64,000 bases of DNA from Fibrobacter sp. UWR3 (GTDB lineage: Bacteria; Fibrobacterota; Fibrobacteria; Fibrobacterales; Fibrobacteraceae), in NCBI RefSeq assembly GCF_900143055.1, contig NZ_FRCW01000001.1, positions 408,106 to 472,105 on the forward strand, read 5' to 3'. The notes below the pieces were generated by a model. It was not told where the DNA came from, did no database searches, and saw only the letters and a program-made list of their open reading frames with translations. The number at the start of each line of letters is the position of its first letter. Position 1 is the stretch's first letter. Positions 43,199-51,035 of this stretch are shown one piece after another. The position numbers were made by a program, and so were the translations under genes.

Positions 43199-43786
43199 AT
43201 GAAAAAAGCAATTTTAGATGCGGCAAAAAGGAACGGAGATATGTTGACTACGGCGCAGGCCGTTCGTTATGGAATCTCAAAGACCATGCTTGCTAAATAC
43301 GTTGAGCAAAATAAACTAATCCGTGTTAGGCACGGCCTGTATGCCTTGCCAGACTCAATTATTGACGATGTGTTTGCGTTGCACTTGCAAAATCCGAATA
43401 TAGTTTTTTCGCATGAAAGTGCTCTTTTTTTGAACGGCCTTGCCGAAAGGACTCCTTTCAAACAATCGGTGACTGTTCCGTCCAATAGGGTTCTTCCAAA
43501 ACCCGTCAAGGAACAGTGCTCATGCTTTTACATCCGGCCAATTTATTTCAAATTAGGCCTAACCCGTCGCAAAACGACGTTCGGAAACGATGTCCCCTGT
43601 TATGATGCCGAACGGACAGTTTGCGATATTGTTCGGAGCCGTCGACGCATCGACGAAGAAACGGTTGTTGCCGCTATAAAAAACTATGCGCGTTCCGTTC
43701 AGAAAGATTTGTTTAAACTCTACGAATATTCAACCACAATGTCTATTTATCCGACAATAAAACAGTACATGGAGGTGCTTATTTGA
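43199..43786 (+). CDS. AbiEi-type antitoxin (type IV toxin-antitoxin system)
   Basis: A 195-residue winged-helix protein. The N-terminal DNA-binding domain reads MLTTAQAVRYGISKTMLAKYVEQ then IRVRHGLYALPD, the standard AbiEi_4 pattern. The C-terminal half (SHESALFLNGLAERTPF, YDAERTVCDIVRSR) is the antitoxin domain. ATG 43199 follows GGGGGT; upstream in-frame codons run through the operator region and are not coding. The antitoxin represses the operon and counters AbiEii without stable complex formation. The gene is clearly more AT-rich than its neighbours, suggesting acquisition. Confidence 0.88.
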   Translation: MKKAILDAAKRNGDMLTTAQAVRYGISKTMLAKYVEQNKLIRVRHGLYALPDSIIDDVFALHLQNPNIVFSHESALFLNGLAERTPFKQSVTVPSNRVLPKPVKEQCSCFYIRPIYFKLGLTRRKTTFGNDVPCYDAERTVCDIVRSRRRIDEETVVAAIKNYARSVQKDLFKLYEYSTTMSIYPTIKQYMEVLI

Positions 43787-44631
43787 AACAACGTACTCCG
43801 AATGCGACTCGGCTTAAGGCTAAAATAAATGCTTATGCAAAATACAATGCAATTTCTGCGCAAGTTGTTATGCAGAATTTTATGTTTGAACGACTTGCCG
43901 AAAGAATCGCTCGCTCAAGATATGCATCAAACTTTGTAATCAAAGGTGGTTTGCTTTTATCCTTAATTCTTGGTTTGGATAAACGTACAACGATGGATAT
44001 CGATACGACAATCGTCAACTATCCGATGTCCTATGATAAAATTATTGAAGCGATGCAGGAAATTATAAAGATTGATTTGAATGATTGTGTTACGTTTGAA
44101 ATTGTATCTTCGGATGCTATAAGAAAAGATGATGCCTATGGTGGATATTGTTTGAGAATGAATGCTTTTTTTGAATCTGTAGTGACGCCTCTTTTTATTG
44201 ATATTACGACAGGCGATTCAATTGTTCCGGCGCCAGCAATATTTGGATATAGAAAAATTTTTTCTGATGAACTTTTCCTTGTGTATTCTTACCCCATTGA
44301 AACGGTGCTGGCTGAAAAGCTGGAAACCATCGTGACGAGGGGCGCGTTCAATACACGCCCGCGCGATTACTATGATGTTCACATGCTGACAAAGTCTGTT
44401 GGGTTTGATGTCGAAACGTTGAAGCGCGCCTTGCTTGCTACCTCGAAACACCGCCAAACGATGGATATTGTGACGCAGGAATATGCTCAGCGTTTGAATG
44501 TTATCTCACAAAGCGACAATGTTCGCCGCTTATGGGAAAAGTATTGCAAAACATTTAATTATGCCAAGGGGATTCCGTTTGAAACGGTCGTGGGATCGGT
44601 GCGGAACCTGCTCAATAGCGTCCTGGCATAG
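43783..44631 (+). CDS. AbiEii-type nucleotidyltransferase toxin
   Basis: A 282-residue member of the AbiEii/DUF1814 nucleotidyltransferases. The core motif FVIKGGLLLSLILGL then RTTMDID gives the GG-x-R-x-DID pattern, and later ETVLAEKLETIVTR and RPRDYYDVHML are family landmarks. The start is TTG in a TTGA overlap with the antitoxin stop, with GGAGGT five bases before it. Such toxins block growth by modifying a nucleotide or tRNA target and can abort phage infection. It is AT-rich like its partner and complete, so probably functional. Confidence 0.88.
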   Translation: MKQRTPNATRLKAKINAYAKYNAISAQVVMQNFMFERLAERIARSRYASNFVIKGGLLLSLILGLDKRTTMDIDTTIVNYPMSYDKIIEAMQEIIKIDLNDCVTFEIVSSDAIRKDDAYGGYCLRMNAFFESVVTPLFIDITTGDSIVPAPAIFGYRKIFSDELFLVYSYPIETVLAEKLETIVTRGAFNTRPRDYYDVHMLTKSVGFDVETLKRALLATSKHRQTMDIVTQEYAQRLNVISQSDNVRRLWEKYCKTFNYAKGIPFETVVGSVRNLLNSVLA

Positions 44632-44637
44632 CGATTT

Positions 44638-46515
44638 CTATTTTGCCACTTCCACGTAAACGCCCTTGGGCAGGTCGGGGAGGGTGCCGTTGGCGTTGCG
44701 CACCCCTACGGGCTGGCCGAGCACGTTGAATATCCTGTTCCCGGGCTTGCCGTGGCGAGCCTTCTCTATATTGCGGATGATGGTGGTGCCGCCTTCGATT
44801 GTCACCTTGATTTCGAAGGTGACCTGCTTGCTCCCGTAAACGAGAGCCTGCCTTACGGTGAAGGTGTCCCCGCCCTTGACCTTGTTCGGCATGTGGCCGA
44901 TTTTCGTGGTCATGGTCGAAAGGTCTATGTTGGAGAATACGATGCTCGTGCCGTTCGGGTCCCAGGTCGCGATTTTGCCGCCATTGTCGAACCAGTGGCC
45001 GGTGCCTTCGCCGGTCGTTTGGCTGTTGAGCGTTCCGTCGGGTTCCACTCCGTAGAATTCTACTTTGTCTTCAATTTCGGTTCGCTTGATTCCGAAGATG
45101 CTCGCAACTTCATTGCCGTTCAGGTCGAGCGTTACGGGCGCATAGCTGTCACTTATCGGGAGCGTCGTTTCGAGCGCGATTTTCTGGACGGTGATTTCGA
45201 CAGAACTGCTGGATGCAGGCTCCGACGAACTGGACGAAGGCTCGGAGCAGTTCTCGCCGATGCAGAACGTGAGCGTCTCTCCGGGCGTCCCGATGTCGGT
45301 GATTTTCAATCCCGTCTTGGAACCGTTATACCAGCGGATAGCGGGGTAGGCGTCATCTGAAAATTCCGCGTAGGTTCCGCTCTTGAAGAACGTGTTGGCG
45401 GTGCTGCCCGGGCTTGGCCACTGGTCGCCGGGATTGTCGCTCGATTTTCCTGCAGCGCTGGCATGCACGATTCGGAGTCCGATTTTGTCTGCAGCGGAAT
45501 TGCCTTCAATCGAAAAGTCGTAATGCTGCATCAAGAGCCCGCTCCCAGCGAGTACCTTGTTGCGGCCCGTGTTGCGTACGTAAGACCAAACTAAACCTTC
45601 CTGGTTCGGCCTTGCGGGGTTCTTGTAGCGGTAGCAGAATTCGCCAGGCCTGGAAACTTCAAGGCTTGTTACGTTGTTTACATCGTCGCTCGTGATGTCC
45701 ACGAACGGAATCCAGCCCTGGTCCGCACGGTAGAAGTCGTTTATCGCCACCGGGTTCAGGTCGTTCGCGCGGTTACCCATGGTACAGTAGTCGCCGTACC
45801 AGTAGAGGTCCGGCCAGCCGAAAATCATGTGCCCGCTTTCGTGCACGAATACGTAAATGGAGAACTTGCCGGGCATGTCCGTCATCTGGTGGTGCGTGAG
45901 CTTTACGCCGTCGCGCCTTTCGTTGGACCATCCGGAATGCGGCCACAGGCCCTGCCCCCATGTCTGTCCGGGGCCTGCGTACACGATGTTTATGGCTTCG
46001 GTGGTGCCGTCCTTGTCGTTGTCGTAGCGTGAAAAATCTACCTGGGGGTCGAAATACTCAAAGACTTCTTTCATGAGCGAATCGGAACCCGAGTATCCTT
46101 GCAAACCTTCGTACCATGATTTAGGGTGCTTTGCGCGGTACCAGCCGTAGACTTCGTTCGTGAGGTCCAGTTGTCCGTTCGAAACGTCGAGGTAGTAGTC
46201 GCGCACGGAACCGTTGCAACCGTCCCTGTTGAAGCCTTCCTTGTTCAGCCATTCCTCGACTTCGTCCACTGTAACGGGGGCGGGCTTGTCCGAGAAATCG
46301 ACGAGGAGCGTGAGACTGTAGATTTTGCCCTTGGGGGCGGCGTAGTGGCTCTTGGTCGTGACCGCGGTCGTTTTCATGAGGGTGCGGTTGTTGAACGTGG
46401 GCATGGCCTCGGCGGGCCATGCCTGGACGCGCTTCCCCTGGTACACGATGTCGGCGAACGCCATCGCGGGTAGCATCAGTGCGATAAGACCAAAAAACGG
46501 AATCCTGTTTTTCAT
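44638..46515 (-). CDS. Secreted M6 family metalloprotease
   Basis: 625 residues from the ATG at 46515 (AGAGGG six bases upstream; an ATG two codons earlier abuts the site). Signal peptide about 1-22. The M6 peptidase domain has LVDFSDKPAPVTV, the zinc motif H225-E-S-G-H229 and the downstream WPDLYWYGDYCTMGN. A Ser-rich linker (about 430-445) leads to a beta domain (about 450-580) and a short tail ending in LPKGVYVEVAK, like a reduced sorting domain. It is an extracellular protease, perhaps acting on plant or competitor proteins. Its stop lies 6 bases from the convergent AbiEii stop. Confidence 0.88.
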   Translation of the reverse strand: MKNRIPFFGLIALMLPAMAFADIVYQGKRVQAWPAEAMPTFNNRTLMKTTAVTTKSHYAAPKGKIYSLTLLVDFSDKPAPVTVDEVEEWLNKEGFNRDGCNGSVRDYYLDVSNGQLDLTNEVYGWYRAKHPKSWYEGLQGYSGSDSLMKEVFEYFDPQVDFSRYDNDKDGTTEAINIVYAGPGQTWGQGLWPHSGWSNERRDGVKLTHHQMTDMPGKFSIYVFVHESGHMIFGWPDLYWYGDYCTMGNRANDLNPVAINDFYRADQGWIPFVDITSDDVNNVTSLEVSRPGEFCYRYKNPARPNQEGLVWSYVRNTGRNKVLAGSGLLMQHYDFSIEGNSAADKIGLRIVHASAAGKSSDNPGDQWPSPGSTANTFFKSGTYAEFSDDAYPAIRWYNGSKTGLKITDIGTPGETLTFCIGENCSEPSSSSSEPASSSSVEITVQKIALETTLPISDSYAPVTLDLNGNEVASIFGIKRTEIEDKVEFYGVEPDGTLNSQTTGEGTGHWFDNGGKIATWDPNGTSIVFSNIDLSTMTTKIGHMPNKVKGGDTFTVRQALVYGSKQVTFEIKVTIEGGTTIIRNIEKARHGKPGNRIFNVLGQPVGVRNANGTLPDLPKGVYVEVAK

Positions 46516-46624
46516 AAACATCCCTCTGCGAGAATCATACACCCGGTGTTAATATATTCTTTTTTGGGACGAAGCGGTTGCCTGTAGCAAAGAATCCGTG
46601 TTAAAGACGTGTAATAATTTGTTG

Positions 46625-46657
46625 TTTGTTTTTCCTCCCCGCATTTTATTACATTTT
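46625..46657 (+). promoter_or_regulatory. Promoter of pyrH (TTTG-N21-TACATTTT)
   Basis: TTTG at 46625 and TACATTTT at 46650-46657 with 21 bases between. The ATG of pyrH begins only five bases later, so the transcription start should fall on or next to the A of ATG. Confidence 0.5.
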
Positions 46658-46662
46658 CGGAT

Positions 46663-47367
46663 ATGAAATTCAAACGCATTCTCTTGAAACTCAGTGGCGA
46701 AGCCCTCGCAGGCGAAAAGGGCCACGGTATCGACAATACTATTCTCTTCGACATGGCATCCGAAATTGCCTCCATCGTCAAGCAGGGCGTGCAGGTCGCG
46801 CTCGTGATTGGCGGTGGCAACCTTGTCCGCGGCATTTCTGCATCTGCAGGCGGCATGAACCGCGCCCAGGGCGATGCCATGGGCATGCTCGGCACCGTGA
46901 TGAACGGCCTCGCCATGCAGGACGCCCTCGACAAGCAGGGAATCGACTCGGTGGTGATGTCCGCCATCCGCATGGAACCGGTCTGCGAATTCTTCGACCG
47001 CCGCAAGGCTTTGAAGCTCCTTTCCGCGGGCTCCGTCGTCATCTTCTCTGCAGGCACGGGCAACCCGTTCTTTACTACCGACAGCTGCGCCGCTCTCCGC
47101 GCCATCGAAAGCGAATGCGACGTCATCATGAAGGCCACCAAGGTCGACGGCATCTACACCGCAGACCCGGTCAAGGACCCGACCGCGACCCGCTTCGACG
47201 ACATCAGCTACAAGGAAGTCATTTCCCGCGGCCTCAAGGTCATGGATACCGCAGCCGTCGCCCTCTGCATGGAAAACAACATGCCCATCTTCGTGTTCAA
47301 GATGGAAAAGGGCAATTTGACCCGCGCGGCCATCGAAGGCGACCTCGGCACGCTGGTCCACTGCTAG
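46663..47367 (+). CDS. pyrH: UMP kinase
   Basis: A 234-residue amino-acid-kinase-fold enzyme phosphorylating UMP to UDP. Motifs: [12 protein letters not shown] at the N-terminus, [22 protein letters not shown] and [15 protein letters not shown]. Normal length. There is no Shine-Dalgarno; the ATG is placed directly behind a promoter -7 box, suggesting leaderless translation. frr follows after about 85 bases, the usual partner. Confidence 0.97.
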   Translation: MKFKRILLKLSGEALAGEKGHGIDNTILFDMASEIASIVKQGVQVALVIGGGNLVRGISASAGGMNRAQGDAMGMLGTVMNGLAMQDALDKQGIDSVVMSAIRMEPVCEFFDRRKALKLLSAGSVVIFSAGTGNPFFTTDSCAALRAIESECDVIMKATKVDGIYTADPVKDPTATRFDDISYKEVISRGLKVMDTAAVALCMENNMPIFVFKMEKGNLTRAAIEGDLGTLVHC

Positions 47368-47417
47368 GGATTTTTACTTATATTTAACTACGGAAACAAA
47401 CCATCAACTCTTAACTA

Positions 47418-47442
47418 ACTAGTGACTAATGACTAGTGACTA
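47418..47442. repeat. Short direct repeat in the pyrH-frr spacer
   Basis: ACTAGTGACTA occurs twice with a 14-base period, in a run of related TAACTAACTAGTGACTAATGACTA-type sequence. It lies just before the frr start codon. Weak resemblance to the AGTGCTTAGTGC arms near 13.06 kb. Confidence 0.55.
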
Positions 47443-47452
47443 GGAACGAACT

Positions 47453-47986
47453 ATGGCAGACTATACCGAAAAAATGGACAAGGCCATCGAGGCCACCGAA
47501 CGTGAATTTGCGAAGGTCCGCGCCGGCAAGGCGACCCCTGCAATCCTGAACGACGTGCGCGTTGACTACTACGGAACCCCGACCCCGATTTCGCAGGTGG
47601 CCAAGGTCTCTGTGCCCGAACCGCGCATGCTTCTCGTGACCCCGTGGGAAAAGACCATGGTGGACCCGATTGACAAGGCTATCCTCGCCGCGAACATCGG
47701 CCTTACCCCGATGAAGGACGGCAACTGCATCCGCGTGTCGCTCCCCATCCTCACTACGGAACGTCGCCAGGAACTTGCGAAGATCGTGCGCAAGCATGCC
47801 GAAGAAGGCCGCGTGGCAATCCGCAACATCCGCCGCGATGCGAACGACGCCATCAAGAAGAACAAGGACCTGCCCGAAGACGAAGTCAAGAAGCAGCAGG
47901 ACGAAATCCAGAAGGCGACCGACAAGGCTATCGCGCAGATTGACGCGCTTCTCGCCGAGAAGGAAGCGGACATCCTCAAGGTGTAG
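47453..47986 (+). CDS. frr: Ribosome recycling factor
   Basis: A 177-residue protein. Signature segments: FAKVRAGKATPAILNDVRVDYYGTPTPISQVA near the N-terminus, RMLLVTPWEKTMVDPIDKAI, NDGNC-type NCIRVSLPILTTERRQEL, and AIRNIRRDANDAIKK near the C-terminus. It works with EF-G to split the ribosome after termination. Complete; uppS follows 12 bases downstream. Confidence 0.98.
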   Translation: MADYTEKMDKAIEATEREFAKVRAGKATPAILNDVRVDYYGTPTPISQVAKVSVPEPRMLLVTPWEKTMVDPIDKAILAANIGLTPMKDGNCIRVSLPILTTERRQELAKIVRKHAEEGRVAIRNIRRDANDAIKKNKDLPEDEVKKQQDEIQKATDKAIAQIDALLAEKEADILKV

Positions 47987-47998
47987 TCCGGGGCGGCC

Positions 47999-48709
47999 GT
48001 GGCGAACCAGCTCAGACATGTTGCGATTATCATGGACGGCAATGGGCGTTGGGCCCGTAGCCGCGGGCTAGAACGTTTTCTCGGGCACCGCAAGGGCACG
48101 CAGGCCACCATCGACGCGGTGGAAGTCGGCGTGAACCTGAAACTCGAGCACATGACCCTCTACGTTTTCAGTTCCGAGAACTGGGGCAGGCCCAGCAAGG
48201 AAGTGGATTACCTGATGAACCTCCTCATCGAGATGGTGGTGAAGGAAATCCCCGACCTCATGGAGAAGAACGTGAAGCTCAAGGTTATCGGGAACATGGA
48301 ACGCCTGCCCGAAAAGCCGCGCGCATCGCTCCAGTCCGCCATCGACAAGACGGCGAACAATACCGGCATGCAGCTGAACCTCGCCATATCCTATGGTGGA
48401 CGCCTGGAAATCGTGGATGCCGCGAAGGCTATCGCCACGCAGGTGCAGGCGGGTACGCTCAAGATCGAGGACATCGACGAGAACGTGTTCGCGAAGAATT
48501 TGTATTTGAAGGGCGCGCCCGATCCGGACCTGGTTATCCGTACCGGTGGCGAGTTCAGGCTTTCGAACTACCTGCTCTGGCAGGCCGCCTACAGCGAGTT
48601 CTACGTGACGGACACGCTGTGGCCCGACTTTACCAAGGAAGAGTTCCTGAAGGCCGTTGAGTTTTTCAAAACCCGCGAAAGAAGGTTTGGGAAGGTGTTG
48701 CATGAGTAA
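47999..48709 (+). CDS. uppS: Undecaprenyl diphosphate synthase (cis-prenyltransferase)
   Basis: 236 residues with a GTG start giving (M)ANQLRHVAIIMDGNGRWA, where the Asp in MDGN is catalytic. It continues with GHRKGTQATIDAV, LTLYVFSSENWGRP-type sequence (MTLYVFSSENW), the NLAISYGGR segment and DPDLVIRTGGEFRLSNYLLWQ. It makes the C55 lipid carrier used for peptidoglycan and for glycans such as that encoded at the start of this window. It overlaps cdsA by 8 bases. Confidence 0.97.
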   Translation: MANQLRHVAIIMDGNGRWARSRGLERFLGHRKGTQATIDAVEVGVNLKLEHMTLYVFSSENWGRPSKEVDYLMNLLIEMVVKEIPDLMEKNVKLKVIGNMERLPEKPRASLQSAIDKTANNTGMQLNLAISYGGRLEIVDAAKAIATQVQAGTLKIEDIDENVFAKNLYLKGAPDPDLVIRTGGEFRLSNYLLWQAAYSEFYVTDTLWPDFTKEEFLKAVEFFKTRERRFGKVLHE

Positions 48710-49583
48710 CTTGGCTCAGCGTTTGTTGACGGCGTTTATCGCCATTCCTATAGTGTTCGTGTTGCTGTGGTTCTGCGACTACAGCCGTATTGGCCTCATG
48801 TGCTTCCTTGCGGGCGTGGGCGCCTGGGAATGGGCAGGCATGGTCTCCAAGATGTACAAGGGCCCCGACATGCGCTACCTCTCGTTTGCGGCAAGCTTTG
48901 CCCTCACGCTAGCCTGGGCGCTCGCCTCGGGCGGGTTCTTCGGGCTGACCGCCGTGCCTTACGTTGTCGGGATGACGGCGATGATTGTGTTTGGCCTGTA
49001 TATCGCCATCGCTTACGCGAAGGTCGAAATCGATCACATGTTCCCCTGGATGGTGATGCACCTTGCGGCCCCGCTCTACCTCGGACTTTGGGGTGGTATC
49101 AACGTGCAGATGATGGGCAACGGACAGGGTCTCGAACACTGCTATCCGTTTATCCTCGTGATGACCTCCGTGTGGCTGTGCGATACGGTCGCGTATTTCT
49201 TCGGAAAGTTTGCTGCGGGCAAGGGTCCCTTCGGACGCCATCCGTTCGCTCCGAACATCAGTCCCAAGAAGACTTGGGAAGGCTCCATTGCCGGTTCTGT
49301 CGCAACTATCGCGTGGGTCGCCTACTGGGCCAAGTGCAGTTCCGCCCTTGCGGTTTTCGACGTGCGGCTCGACTGGACGCTCGCGGTCGTGCTTGGACTC
49401 CTGATTACTGTCGCGGGCCAGGCGGGTGACCTCCTGATGAGCGCCCTCAAGCGCTGGAGCGGCACCAAGGATTCGGGCAACCTGTTCGTGGGGCACGGCG
49501 GCGTGCTCGACCGCTGCGATTCGTTCTACCTCGCGGCCCCGATGCTCGTGCTGCTGATGGATTTCTTCAAGAATATTGCCTAA
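48702..49583 (+). CDS. cdsA: Phosphatidate cytidylyltransferase
   Basis: A 293-residue membrane enzyme making CDP-diacylglycerol from phosphatidate and CTP. Seven or eight membrane helices; C-terminal CDS signature with SPKKTWEGSIAGS, then GDLLMSALKRWSGTKDSGNLFVGHGGVLDRCDS. The start within uppS (8-base overlap) was set by family alignment; GAAGG lies upstream. In many bacteria dxr and rseP follow directly, but here they appear about 3.6 and 7 kb later. Confidence 0.96.
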   Translation: MSNLAQRLLTAFIAIPIVFVLLWFCDYSRIGLMCFLAGVGAWEWAGMVSKMYKGPDMRYLSFAASFALTLAWALASGGFFGLTAVPYVVGMTAMIVFGLYIAIAYAKVEIDHMFPWMVMHLAAPLYLGLWGGINVQMMGNGQGLEHCYPFILVMTSVWLCDTVAYFFGKFAAGKGPFGRHPFAPNISPKKTWEGSIAGSVATIAWVAYWAKCSSALAVFDVRLDWTLAVVLGLLITVAGQAGDLLMSALKRWSGTKDSGNLFVGHGGVLDRCDSFYLAAPMLVLLMDFFKNIA

Positions 49584-49599
49584 AAGTCAAGGAAGAAAA

Positions 49600-49965
49600 A
49601 TGAAAAAGTTTCTCGTTTTTGCCTTCGCCGCTGCTATGACTCTCGCTGCTTGTGGTGATGATGATTCCAATCCGACTTCCGGGGAAAGCAATCCCGCTAC
49701 GGATAACGGTGGCAAGAAGGATGACGGCAAACTGGATGCGGGCTGCAACTTCGCAAAAGAAGATAATGTTTGGAAGTACAAGTATTCAACTTGGGAATAC
49801 ATCGACGAATATACCTGGGTTGACGAGACGACGGTCGATTACAAGGCATATACGAAAGCGTACCACATGGAAGACGACGACACGACCTATACGGGCGTGA
49901 ACCGCGACGAGTTCTTCGAAAAGGTTATGGAAGATTGCCTGTTCTACCAGAACATGGACAACTAG
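49600..49965 (+). CDS. Hypothetical small lipoprotein
   Basis: A 121-residue predicted lipoprotein: type II signal with LAAC (Cys at about 19), followed by an Asp/Ser/Asn-rich linker (about 20-45) and a small domain rich in Tyr, Trp and acidic residues with two Cys (GCNF, DCLF). No family recognised. GGAAG is seven bases before the ATG. Its stop shares CTAG with the convergent histidine-phosphatase gene. Confidence 0.7.
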   Translation: MKKFLVFAFAAAMTLAACGDDDSNPTSGESNPATDNGGKKDDGKLDAGCNFAKEDNVWKYKYSTWEYIDEYTWVDETTVDYKAYTKAYHMEDDDTTYTGVNRDEFFEKVMEDCLFYQNMDN

Positions 49966-51035
49966 CGCTTTATTCCGTGTTCCGCCATGTAGATGGCGAG
50001 ATAGTCGATAACTCCTGAATCTGCCCCCTTCACGGGAACATACCGCAGGTTGTTCTGCGAGTCGATGATGACTGCGAGACCTGCGATGTAGTTTATCCAG
50101 TGATAGTCCTCGTGGTACTTGAGGGCGACCTTCCCTCCGGAACCGAACACGGCCAGGGGCATTACGAATATATCGTGCGATACCATGATGCTCACGCGCT
50201 TCCACTTGGGCAAGTTCTTGAGGATTACTTTCTCCATGAATTCCTGGGCGCGGGGCTCAAGTTCGTAGAGTGCGTCGGGGTAGGGTTCTCCGTATGCCCA
50301 GTGGGCCATGAGCTCGACGGAACTTCCCTGCATGCCGAGCTTTGAGGCGTATTGAGCGAGCGAGTCCGCAGAAATTTTCAGGAACCAGTTGCCGGTAATG
50401 TCGTAGTTCGTGATGAGCTTCGGGAGGTTCGCTTCTCCGCGCCCCTTTGATATGTTGTTCGCAGTCTCGTTCGTGCGCACGAATCCCGAGGTGATGTAGC
50501 TGAATTCCTCGTCGCTCTTGAGTGTTGCTCCCAAATCCTGTGCCATCTTCACGCCGTTTGCGGTGAGTTCCGTCTCGATGGTCACGGCGTCTTCGCGTTC
50601 GGAATGGCGTATGATGAAAACCGCCTTCTCGCTAGGCGCTAGACTCCTGTAGACATCGGCGACCGTCGCGAAGCCGTCCTTGTCGAGCGCGATTTCCGTT
50701 ACTGCGGGCGCGGAACCGGAGGATTCTGCGGAACTCGAAGATTCCGGAAAGGGTTCCACCGAAGAGGAGGACTCTGCCGGAGAGGCGTGCGGCGGGTCGT
50801 ATTGCCCGCTGGAAAAGCGAGCCGGAAGGGCCGATGAGGATGTGGTGGCTACAGGCCCTTCCGGTGAATCTTGCGCAGATGACCCCCCAAACAATTTATC
50901 GGAGTCAGAAATGTCAAGGCCGTCTGCGCTCGATTCAATTTCGGTTGACTGCGTGTCGGTTGACGACGTGCCCGAATCGTTGCAGGCAACGAATGCGCCT
51001 GCAGTGAAGATGGCGAGAGTGAAGGCGCGCATCAT
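49962..51035 (-). CDS. Histidine phosphatase superfamily lipoprotein
   Basis: 357 residues. Lipobox FVAC near residue 19, then about 100 residues of low-complexity Ser/Glu/Pro linker, and a phosphoglycerate-mutase-like domain. The nucleophile His is in FIIRHSERED (RHS instead of RHG), with ITSGFVRTNETA for the second Arg, the ELMAHWAYG region, and MVSHDIF for the second His. Cell-surface phosphatase is the natural reading; the substrate may be a phosphorylated sugar or phytate-like compound. It overlaps the preceding SUMF1-like gene in ATGA, so the two are co-translated. A second ATG one codon later is an equal alternative start. Confidence 0.85.
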   Translation of the reverse strand: MMRAFTLAIFTAGAFVACNDSGTSSTDTQSTEIESSADGLDISDSDKLFGGSSAQDSPEGPVATTSSSALPARFSSGQYDPPHASPAESSSSVEPFPESSSSAESSGSAPAVTEIALDKDGFATVADVYRSLAPSEKAVFIIRHSEREDAVTIETELTANGVKMAQDLGATLKSDEEFSYITSGFVRTNETANNISKGRGEANLPKLITNYDITGNWFLKISADSLAQYASKLGMQGSSVELMAHWAYGEPYPDALYELEPRAQEFMEKVILKNLPKWKRVSIMVSHDIFVMPLAVFGSGGKVALKYHEDYHWINYIAGLAVIIDSQNNLRYVPVKGADSGVIDYLAIYMAEHGIKR

